Shown here one piece after another: positions 1 through 9,700 of a stretch of DNA of 64,000 nt. This DNA is from Rhea pennata (taxonomy: Eukaryota; Chordata; Aves; Rheiformes; Rheidae), in contig NC_084682.1 of assembly GCF_028389875.1 (NCBI RefSeq), forward strand, positions 3,916,001-3,980,000, given 5' to 3'. The position numbers and the translations under genes were made by a program. The notes under the pieces were generated by a model, which saw nothing but the letters and a program-made list of their open reading frames with translations, was not told where the DNA came from and ran no database searches. Within the stretch, counting starts at the first letter, position 1; every line of letters starts with the position of its first letter.

Positions 1-60
1 AGGCGCGAGGGCGGCGCGGCTGCCTCGGGCCGGTTTCAGAGAGTCTCTTCACCCGCCTTT
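1..60. promoter_or_regulatory. GC-rich edge of a CpG island, SKA2 5' end
   Basis: The first 60 bases or so are markedly GC- and CpG-rich and give way quickly to AT-rich sequence. Position and orientation fit the inner edge of the SKA2 promoter CpG island, which in mammals is shared head-to-head with PRR11. SKA2 coding exon 1 (in human only about 11 codons, ending in phase 0 before the Phe-Gln-Lys of exon 2) is not visible here, so it must lie upstream of the window. The promoter role is inferred. Confidence 0.45.
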
Positions 61-659
61 TCAGCCGCGCTCTCCTCGCTGGGTCTGGGATATAACCAGT
101 CCCGAGGAGAGGATGGCTTTTGCTTCAGCCTTTCGATTTCATGTAGTTCTTCGCAGCTTTTAAGTTGTTTTCAGCTGTTTGAGCCAGCGCCTGAAGGGAC
201 GAATCAGCGACGTTATGTAATAGTTGTCTTTCTTCCTGCCCCACTCATGCTTTCTCTCTCTCTCTCTCTCTCCTTTTTTTTTTAAGAAAGCAACCAAAAA
301 GCTATGCTGTTCTTCTACATATTGATATACTCTGGAAATACTGTCTTTTTAAACAGCCAAATTCCTTGTAGCATGCTTCAAATTTGGTCTTCATTTTTGC
401 TCTGTTTCATGTAATCGTCTACACAACTTTTTTTGGGGGGAGGGGGGTAAAGTGCTTTGGGAGTATTTTATGTATCCAAATACTTCATAGATGTTATGGT
501 TTCATTCAAAAGGCATTACATAAATTAAAACGCTTGTACTGATGTACTGCTGCAAAATATGATGCTCTTTTAGAGATTGACAGGAAACGTCTAGAATTTT
601 TTTTATAAATTAATTGGCCTAGCAGCACTGTTTGGTACTTTGATTGACAAACTAGAAAT

Positions 660-800
660 GGTCATGTGTGGTTATGGCATCTGCTTTACATGCTGAAGGT
701 CCTGGGTTCAAGCCCCAGTGGAATCAGCACCAGGAAATCTTTGGGAGGTTGGACTAGATGATCTCCAGAGGTCCCTTCCAACTTTACTGATTCTGTGATT
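660..800 (+). mobile_element. tRNA-Val-derived SINE-like element with CR1 3' tail
   Basis: The left half (about 660-727) resembles tRNA-Val(UAC). The anticodon loop TTTACAT has TAC at 687-689, there is a 5-bp T-arm CTGGG/CCCAG, the B box GGTTCAAGCCC lies at 705-715, and the 3' acceptor strand is near-intact GTGGAATCA. The D-arm/A-box side is eroded, so it is not a working tRNA gene. After a short linker, about 746-800 is the typical avian CR1 3' end (GGTTGGACTAGATGATCTCC, then CCCTTCCAAC, then an ATTCTGTGATT-type terminus). Head and tail are in the same orientation, as in a SINE mobilised by CR1 machinery. No target-site duplication is obvious, which fits CR1. A chance neighbouring of a tRNA pseudogene and a CR1 fragment is the alternative. 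Confidence 0.7.
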
Positions 801-1090
801 TCTGTATGGAATAATGTAGGAGATTTTTTCTCCTCCTCTAGCAACCTTGGTTTCAAATTCTAATTAAGAAATAGGTAAAAATGAGTTTAATGGTCTCCTA
901 GTTCTTTATCTGTAGGTAGTATCATCATCACAGTGAAATACTGAAGAGAAATTAATAGGAGAAACTTTGGGAGGACATAGTAGGGAATATTGTGTATCTG
1001 TGTTATCCCTTAACATACTGAGTGATTTTTAGACCTTTGTTTTGAGACACGATTGATGTGCTGCCTTAATGCCCTATCTTTAAATTTATT

Positions 1091-1172
1091 TACTTTATTG
1101 ACTCTAATACTAAAGAGTCAATAAAGTACTAGAGAAAACAGTATGCTGTTCTCTCTAGTAACAGCATACTGT
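1091..1172. repeat. two adjacent perfect hairpins in SKA2 intron 1
   Basis: The first arms are TACTTTATTGACTCT (1091-1105) and its exact complement at 1114-1128, with an 8-base loop. The second arms are ACAGTATGCTGTT (1138-1150) and its exact complement at 1160-1172, with a 9-base loop. CTAGAGA and TCTCTAG lie between and within them, so larger alternative foldings are possible. No known miRNA was recognised; it may be debris of a small inverted-repeat transposon. Confidence 0.7.
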
Positions 1173-3202
1173 ACCCCTTAAAGCACTAGGAACATTGGCC
1201 AAGTAAACATCTGTTGTCAGAAAAGAAACTACTGGTTGAAAGTTTTCATAAATGTGAGGTTGTCCTGCTGATAATACCTTTGTTGTCCCATTGAGTGACT
1301 TGCATTGCTTTATTACTGCAATACTAACACACTTGTGAGTAAATGTTTTAAGTTATGTTACATGACTGTTTCTGTTAGGAAAGAAAACTTGTATAAATGC
1401 CAAAATACCTGGATATGCTGAAAGATCGGAGAATTCAATCTGTATGATACCTAATTCTCAGTTCTATTGGACTTCAGTAACTGTGTTCTTTCCCTCTTTG
1501 AAGTAACAAGGCATACTGGAAGATGGGGTTATTTTTGCTCTTCTTGAGCTACTAAACTGTGGTCATCATACCCAAATATACTTAGAATGGTAATAATGTA
1601 CTGTATTTTTCTTCAGTGAAAAACTGCATTCTTATCAAAGCTTTGAAGTTTAGCTCTCATTTCAAATTCAAAACTGGCAGCCCTGCCCATAGTGCAAGCT
1701 TGAGATTTCCCCATGTCTTCTGTTAATATATATATATTTTTTTAAGCCTAGTTTGTTTAGGAATTTTCTTTCTTTCTTCTTTGTAACATGTTCATGTTTT
1801 CCCTCCTGTGTAAACCTGCTTAGAAGTACCCAAGTTAGATGTCGAACTTCGTTACAATGTTATGGTTTATTTCTGTGTTTTAGGGAAAGTCCTACTTCAG
1901 TATTTGCTGATTCATTTTTTTTGTTTTGTTTTTTTTTAGGACACAAATAATCAAAGAGGTAGTTTAGTCCCGTTAAAGTTAACAGGGGCATCTATTTGTG
2001 CTAGTGGAAGAAAGGTACTGGTCACTTGCTGTCTTGCTATCTACTTTACACATAGACTAAAATGATCTTGCACTAAAATGTGGAGGGCTCATTTGTGTCA
2101 ATCACCTGCACAGATGGATCATAACAACTTCCAAAGTTTTTGAGACTATAGCTTGTTCTTTTACCCTATTTTACTAAGGATTAATATTAAATTTTTATGT
2201 TTGATTTTTGTGTGAATTTGTTCCAGCAGAAGTTGGCATGCCTGGCTGCCTTCTTCCATTGAAAGTACTGGGTAGAATAAGGCAGCTGTATCTTGCATCT
2301 TCACCTCTAATTTTTTTTAAAGAAATGTTAACTTTTAACTATCTCTTGAACTATTTCATGTGTTAATTTCCTATATACAGCCCTTATCACAGTTTTGAAA
2401 ATCTGACATTTCTTCTTGCCATTTTTTAAGTTAATCAGAAATGTACACTGGCAAATATATCTCACATTGCAGCTTTATGTCTCTTGTTTTTCCTTCTGCT
2501 TATTGTTTCTTCTTGCTGGATTTCCTGTGAAGTCAGCTCTCTCCACAGAAATGTGATAAAGTAACAATTCTTACTTCCCCAGAGGTTTAATTTCACAAAA
2601 AACTTCATTTTAGTCCAAGGATAAACTAATTTCTAGGAGCTTAGAAAGAACAATGCGAATGAAAATACCAGGTAAATCTCTGTTACTTGAGACTATTGCT
2701 CTAAACAAGAAGAGACAAATGAATAATAGCATCTGCAATATAAGATGGGATTCATTATGCAAAAAGTGATAAACCTGGCTGTTTAACAACTTAGATAAGA
2801 ATCCTGGGTGCTGTATTTTAGGACTTAGACACCTAAGTCTGTGCTGCCCAAGTGTTCATTGAAGTCAGCTGGAACTGAAGATCTTCCCAAGAGCTTCTAC
2901 AGACATTGAGTAAGGTCTTAGTACAGTACAGAGTAGTTGCCAATGAGAAATGTATCTTTCTGTACAAGTATTTTATTAACATTTGTGTCTCAGAACTTTG
3001 CATATTGACCTAATGCCTTCCAGCATGCAGCACTTTAGCAATCTGCATTTAAAGAAACTTAAATGTTGTGGATATCCATTTAGTAAAATATTAAAAGTGA
3101 GTTAACTAGCAGATAAACAAAGTGTTTTGTTCAGAATAATTTAGTTGATTTATTTCACTTCTTTTTTTTTTTAAGGTATAGTAGGCCTGCTTTTCTTTGA
3201 GT

Positions 3203-3289
3203 AGTGTCTGTCCAATGCCCTTTTTATGTTGTACTACTAGTGATCATGCACAAAAAGCAGTGCAATGTTAAAAGGGCATTGGCCAGCAA
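3203..3289 (+). ncRNA. mir-130: mir-130 family microRNA precursor
   Basis: The 3' arm at 3258-3279 matches, as I recall it, the whole mature miR-130a-3p, with the family seed AGTGCAA followed by a TTAAAAGGGCAT end. The 5' arm carries CCAATGCCCTTTT (3212-3224), the exact complement of 3270-3282, and pairs further toward the loop. This gives a standard precursor of about 85 nt. It lies on the SKA2 sense strand inside intron 1 and is probably processed from the SKA2 primary transcript. It sits about 1.1 kb upstream of mir-301a, which has the same seed. Mature products of this family repress targets with TTGCACT sites. The locus may be what chicken annotation calls mir-130c; the exact letter is uncertain. 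Confidence 0.92.
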
Positions 3290-3558
3290 TACTATCTACA
3301 TTGCTCGTTGTTGTTATTTTATGGAATTACAAATCAAAAGTCATGCTTATATATCTGAGACCAAAAGATGATTTCACAAACAATTGTAAAATAGGACGGC
3401 CAGAGATTTTTTACATTCATTATCTCCTAGTTATTTGTCAAAGGGAAATGTTAGTTGATCTATTAATGACAAATGCCATCAAATCTAGGTGTCTGTCCTT
3501 AGAAATAAAGGAATCTTTCTACAAAAAGGAAAGAACACTGTGTAGCATTCCCATTTCC

Positions 3559-3600
3559 CTACAAAACATTTGTAGAGATTGTCCTACAAATATTTTGTAG
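3559..3600. repeat. 17-bp inverted repeat downstream of mir-130
   Basis: CTACAAAACATTTGTAG (3559-3575) and CTACAAATATTTTGTAG (3584-3600) are inverted copies with one mismatch, separated by 8 bases. Each arm is itself partly self-complementary (CTACAAA/TTTGTAG). No known RNA family was recognised. Confidence 0.6.
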
Positions 3601-4310
3601 ATGATGTGCTAGGTATAGAATTGACTCAGGTTGTTGCTCTGGGTACATCGGTAATCTTTTATATCTGCTCCCTGTTTCTTTGCATTTTGTTGTTAAGATT
3701 CTTAACACTTACAAACCCCCAAAGTTCTCAAACTTTTTATGTGAAGTTATTGAGTTTTTTTCATAATAACACTGTTATTGAGATTTATGAGATATACCTC
3801 CACAATCATTGTCCTCTAACATCTAAGTGGTAACTCTAACAGTATTCTAAATCTACAATGTTGAGAAATCTTGGCATGTTTAAGTGACTCCAAGATCTTC
3901 AATTTAGAAGAATAGACTTCAGTGTCCAGAAAATGTTCCCTGTAATGCAGTTTAAGAACATCTGTCTCAGCAGTTTAGAAACTTTGTTTGCTATAAGATA
4001 AACTCCAAAGATAGTTAAATTTGGAAATGTAATTTCCAGTTGAAATAACACCACATTGTTGAAAATTGAATTTCTGATAGATCTGCTGTGTTCTCTCCCT
4101 CCCCCCCCCCCCTTGTTACCTCTTGCTCAGTGGAATGGTGGTGATTCTAAGTAATGTCTTGAAATACAGGAGTTCCTGCATGTTAACGTCAGGATTTGGA
4201 GAACGTTAACCTTATCCAAATCTCTGTGACCTACAGAAACCACTATCCGACTCAACTGATTTTTAACCAATACATATTTTGAGAGTATTGATTACTTGTT
4301 CAGGATTTCT

Positions 4311-4395
4311 GCTGCTAACGAATGCTCTGACTTTATTGCACTACTGTACTTTACAGCTAGCAGTGCAATAGTATTGTCAAAGCATCTGAAAGCAG
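4311..4395 (+). ncRNA. mir-301a: mir-301a microRNA precursor
   Basis: The mature 3p strand at 4361-4383 (begins CAGTGCAATAGTATTGTC) and the 5p strand at 4324-4345 (begins GCTCTGACTTTATTGCAC) both match miR-301a as I recall it. The loop and flanks also look nearly identical to the human precursor. In human, MIR301A likewise sits in SKA2 intron 1 on the sense strand, so this is the orthologous locus. Seed AGTGCAA is shared with miR-130 and miR-454. Expression is expected to follow the SKA2 primary transcript. Confidence 0.97.
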
Positions 4396-5110
4396 AGTAC
4401 ACAGCAATGGCTTGAATCTTGCCTTACAGTTTCTAATACTTCCTTCAAAGCCTGTGAGTAAATTACAAAATCTACGTTTCATAAATGTGCATTTTCTATG
4501 TGATTGATTGTTATATAATATTCTGTCATGCAAATGATGCTAACCTATAACAATAAGGTGAGATTTTTACAGGTGTATGCTTCCTGAAATATAGCAAGAA
4601 ATAAATATTCCTATTTATAAAATATGGGAAAATAGATTATAATGGAGGAGTATATCTCAGTGCTTATAAACTGTGCTTTGAAGTTGCTGTTAATAACAAT
4701 TAATTAACTTCAGAAATAATTAAATTAATAATTTGGTTTCTTTCATAGAGTAGTATGGGTTCAGGAAAAAGCAGTGATACTGAACTGTAATGCTTACATT
4801 AAGGACAAGTCTTAAAATTATAGTCATGTGATACATGAGCATTCAGATTCACTTTGAATTTTATGTCGTGAATCATAGTAGCAGCAAGGAATTAATGGCT
4901 TACTATCATTCTATAAATTTCATTTTACCAATATTGAAATATAATTAAGAACAAGGCATCATGGATACTTTTTAAAGCCACTCATATTCTTTGTCAGCAT
5001 TCCTAATAGTTAGTAATTTGATGGAGGCAATGGAGAAAAGCAGAAAGTAACCTGTTTTGGGTGTCTGTCCCTAGAAAAGAATAATTAAAAATCTTCCTCA
5101 GTGGAGGAGA

Positions 5111-5116
<6 letters not shown>

Positions 5117-5154
<38 letters not shown>
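5117..5154. repeat. (TA)19 microsatellite
   Basis: An uninterrupted run of 19 TA dinucleotides in SKA2 intron 1, likely to vary in length between individuals. Confidence 0.97.
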
Positions 5155-5156
<2 letters not shown>

Positions 5157-6677
5157 CTAGTTTGTAGGGTTAAATGGGAGAAGGAGAAGGAGTTCTGTCA
5201 GTCAGGTGGTAAGTTATGAGAGTAATAGGTGAGTGGGTTTTTTTGTTTGTTTTTTGGGTTTTTTTGCTATCATTCCAAAGATCTGCTGAAGGCATATACA
5301 TGAAACATCATACAGTTAACAAATACTGCCTTATTTTGATCCTTAAAAAATTGTAATGATTGCTTCAGAGTTAATCTCATTTTAAAGAGTGGAAGCCACA
5401 CTGAGTTAAGTAACTTCCAAGCATTTAACTTGCTTTCATCGTATTCTCTTGTGTGACTGTGAATTCCCCAAATGATTATATTAAGAAATTCATATTTGTT
5501 TTGTGAACTGGAAAAGCTGCCTTCTTTTTAGAGTAGAAGTCCTTAGTAGACGTTAAAATTGTAGGCTAAAATTAAGTAATAATGCTATCAGCACACTATT
5601 TTACAAGGCAATTATCTAATTCTCCGGTGGCTTATTTATCCCAAGGAAAGAAATGTGATGTCACCAATTTGATTATCTAATTGTTAGGCTGATTTATTGG
5701 GGAATAAATTTATTGGGAAATAATCAAATGTGTTATGGGTATTATGATCACCCGAAAGAATACATTTCTAATATAATTAATAACAAAATCTCTTGATATA
5801 TTTGGATCCTGAACACTTATTCATAGTCTCTATTGTGTAAATAACTGAGTACTGCAGTTTTGCAGAATTTTTAATGCTTTCAAAGAAAAGCAGCTAGCCA
5901 AGAAAAAGCTCTAAAAATTGATGGAAAATACCTTAATATCTCAGGGAAGAAAATCAAGTGTCTTTTGTATGCTGTGATGATCAGTTTTAGAGAAGGTGCA
6001 TTGTTCTTGTCTCTTACAATGTAACTTCCCTCTTTGGAATAGTACTTTAAAACTTCATCTTGAGAGGTTTGGTTTTAAAAGTGCACTTATCTAGGAAGAA
6101 ATGGAAATGTTTTCAAGCATTTTGTGGAACTGTGTGAAAAAGGTACTAAGGGCAAGATCAAAGGGATGCAAAGAAAACAGTTGAGTAATTTGAGTTCATC
6201 AAATGGAATGAAGGTAAAATTAGAAGAAGTATATGTGTGTGTAAATGCACCTGAGTGCTTTGGTTTCATTTAATTCATACACTTGAAAGGAAAATGCTCA
6301 TGTCCAGATCTGCATTTATACTGGAGGCAGCTGAGTGTAGTAATGTCTGAACTCAGTAGCTCAGTTATAAGGCAGTACAGAAACTGTGCAAACTAATATG
6401 CTAGGGTGTTTCTTTTTATTACCTAGATACTTTCTAGCTATTTGGTTGACAATTTTTAATTTCTAAAAATGATACAATCAGATGTCTAGAAGTTTATTTA
6501 ATGCTTTATTTTTTTTCAGTCTAAAAGTGTGTCAGCATAATTGGCAAATGTTAGCTAGTAGAATAGACTGGAGGAATATAAACTTATGTTTATAGTATAT
6601 CAGCCTTTAAAATGGAGGCGTCTGGCTTCTGCTTTCCTGAAATACAGAAAAGACAAATGGATGAGTTTTGTCTACTC

Positions 6678-6704
6678 TTTTTTTTTTTTTTTTTTTTTTT
6701 TTTT
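6678..6704. repeat. poly-T tract just upstream of SKA2 exon 2
   Basis: A run of 27 T followed by ATATATATAT lies about 35 bases before the SKA2 exon 2 acceptor. It acts, or is placed, as an extended polypyrimidine tract on the sense strand. Length may be variable or affected by assembly error. Confidence 0.9.
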
Positions 6705-6738
6705 ATATATATACTGTGGCTGATTTTAAATATTTTAG

Positions 6739-9700
6739 TTCCAGAAGGCAGAATCTGATCTGGATTATATTCAACACAAACTGGAGTTTGAAATAATGAA
6801 AAGCCTTCCCGATAATCCAGCAGAAGAGGTAGTATTTTCAGATGAATTAATAGATTTTATTGTATTTTGCATGAAATACTAATAAATTAATGATAATAAA
6901 TAGGTAATTTTTAAATCCTAAAATATATGTCAAATTTCTTTTATCAATTAACAATCTTTTATTGTTAACTTATTATTACAAAGCATTTCTTATCATATAG
7001 CCAGATGACTGGCTTTAAATTAATTCAGTGCAGAAGATGACAAAATCCCCTAAATTCTTGGTATAGTGAAATTCTCAGATTTTGCTTTAAGAAATGAGTA
7101 GTAGTGTTAACAGCTAATTGTTAGGGACAGTTTCTAGTCTAAGCTAAAATGCATCACTACCCTGTCATTAAACATAAACCTGCCAGTAAACAGTGACTGA
7201 ATTCAGATTTGGGGGAGAGATAAGGGGAAAAAAACAATAAAATGTCAGCATGTAAAGGATTTAATAAATTTGTCCCCATCTCCATGTATATTGTGACATA
7301 CAGTGGGAAAAATAATTTTTTTAATTAGAAGTCCCTAATTTATTCGAAATAAGCCATTAAAAACACCAGTCATCCTCCTATATTTATTGTGGAAGCACCA
7401 AGTTGTGCTATTTTATTAACACTTTGTATCATTTTTGTGTATAATAAATTAAATGTTTAGATGACACTGATGGTCACAGCTAAGAATGTCTAATTGCTTT
7501 CATTGTAAAGGGTCACTTCATATTATACATGAATGACTAACTGCCTGTACTTTTAATGGAGTATGTGGACAGATAAATTTTCTCTTCTGTAATAGTTTAG
7601 ATGTACTTTTAATTTCTATGTAGGAAAATCCAGTTACACTTTTAGAAGAACTCTCAGTGGTGAAGTCTCGTTATAAACTGTTATGTGCACAGCTGGAAAA
7701 AGTTTCCATAGAGCAGAGAGAATCCATGAACTGCATTCGTGCTGCTCTAGAAAACACAATGAAGATGGTTCAGGCACTACAGCAACATACTGATCTTGAG
7801 GTACCATTTTAATAATTTGGATTTTACTCCTGTAAATTAACATGTATTTTTGTAATGTGTACATAAGTGTGAGTACTTGGATTGGAAAATGTGTTATTCT
7901 TGGAGACTTTTAGAAAATAAGAGGACTGTTTACCTAAAGAAGTGTTTGCAAGATTGGGCCTATTTTGGTAAATCACAAGCCTGAGTCATCACTCAACAGT
8001 CTAGTGGTATTCCAGTTTTGAGTTAAAGTAATACCATTAGTTAGTACTGTGACCTATATTTGAATAGTTTCACAGAAATCAATGTGCCTGTGCGCAGCTG
8101 TGTCCCAGTCTTACAATGATTTTTTTTCAGTGGCTACCTTAATGAAATTAGAAGGCAAAGACAGTTTTAAAAAGGCAAAAAAGCTTTTAAATGACAAACA
8201 TATTTTGACTCTCTAAACAGAGCAAATTAAAGGCAATACGCTATAACATTATATGTAGCAGTAATATTGTTAGTGCAAAGAAATTAGTTTTTCTCTATAT
8301 GATGATGCCTATGTATCTTTAAAACAAACAAAGAAAAAAAATCCAGTTTTCCTAACTGGTCTTTAGACATTGTTGCCTTGCAATTTTGAAGAGAATGTGA
8401 AAACATTTTTTTTATCCCTTTACAAATAAGGTGATGTAGATCCAAAATGCTGAATGATGGCTTAGTGGCAAAGACAGAATTGGTGTGAGTAAATTGTATT
8501 CCTGGATCCCAGCTCTCCTTTTAATTTAAAAACAACAGTGCCTGTGACATTGTTTAATCTGTCAACAGCTCTGGACAAGATATTGCTAACTCCTTATAGC
8601 TAAAACATACTGTATCATGATTTCAAAGACAGAAGTTAAATGTCACAGAAAGGGGAGGAAAAAAATTATCTCCCTGTGTTCCAAGGATATGTCACCAAGA
8701 AAAATTTTGTATGTAGAATTTTGTTAAAGTGGAAGTATTGTGTCCCTGAGATAGTCTAAATACAAAACAAAGATTTTCTTGTATTTTAATCAATCTTTGT
8801 TTTAGATTTGAATTCAAACTATTGGAAAGATGCAACACTTATTTGATAAAAAGAGCATTCCACTTAATTTTATAGTATTGGTGTTAAATGGACATTATAT
8901 TTGGATTTTCAGAAATACTCGGCTTGTAAGCTTGTTTTCATTTGAAGGAAAGTAGAAGTTTACTATTAGCTTCCATGAGAAAAGGGTTAAAGAAACATTG
9001 AGTTTTTCTATAAAATTGTCATCCTAGGAACTGGAAGCATCAGAATTCTCTTGTATCTTTCTCCTTAGCGCTTGCCTCTATCAGAAGAAGAACAGTCTGC
9101 AGCACAACAGTTAACCTGCCAAACTGTTAAAGAAATGAAATCGCTAGTGGAAGAGGTAATTAGGCAACAGAATATCTGTATTTCAGAAACTATTAATCTG
9201 AGTAGTTGAACTGAAGTCACAAAAACAGCCCTTCTGACTTAATACCTCTGAAAGAAATGGAATTTTACAGGAATGGGGCTACCATTTCTAACAACCCTTT
9301 TTGATTTGATTGTATTTTGATTACATTGCTGATTTGTCCCAATTAAATTGTCCATAGAGGAAAAACTTGTTTTGATGGAAGGCTTTTTTTTCTCATATCT
9401 TTTATTGGGAAATGTTTATTTTCAGAGATGCAGTTGGTCAGTCCTCTTGTTGATCTGTTAACACAGATAAGAAACCTTTGGGAGGGAGTGAAGAGTGTAA
9501 TTGCTTCAACCCCATGTATATCAAAATGGAGAGAAATTTAATTTCCAGTAAAATATTAAATACAGGTTGAAGTATGAATAAGAGTAACTGAAGCATGTTA
9601 CAGCTATAACTCAATAGAACATAGGTATAAAAATACTTGTTAAAAAGTTGGATATTTTCTCAGAGCTACTCAATTTTGGCACAGAATTCTAATAGTAATA

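Noticed and set aside
660-727. Functional tRNA-Val gene
   Set aside because: The 5' acceptor strand and D-arm are eroded, the anticodon stem has a mismatch, and a CR1 tail is attached.
3265-3833. Two overlapping open frames (111 and 84 codons)
   Set aside because: They start inside the mir-130 hairpin and run through an AT-rich intron and an inverted repeat; no homology or splice support.
4396-6738. A miR-454 precursor, expected by human synteny
   Set aside because: No sequence with the miR-454 mature pattern was found in this intron.
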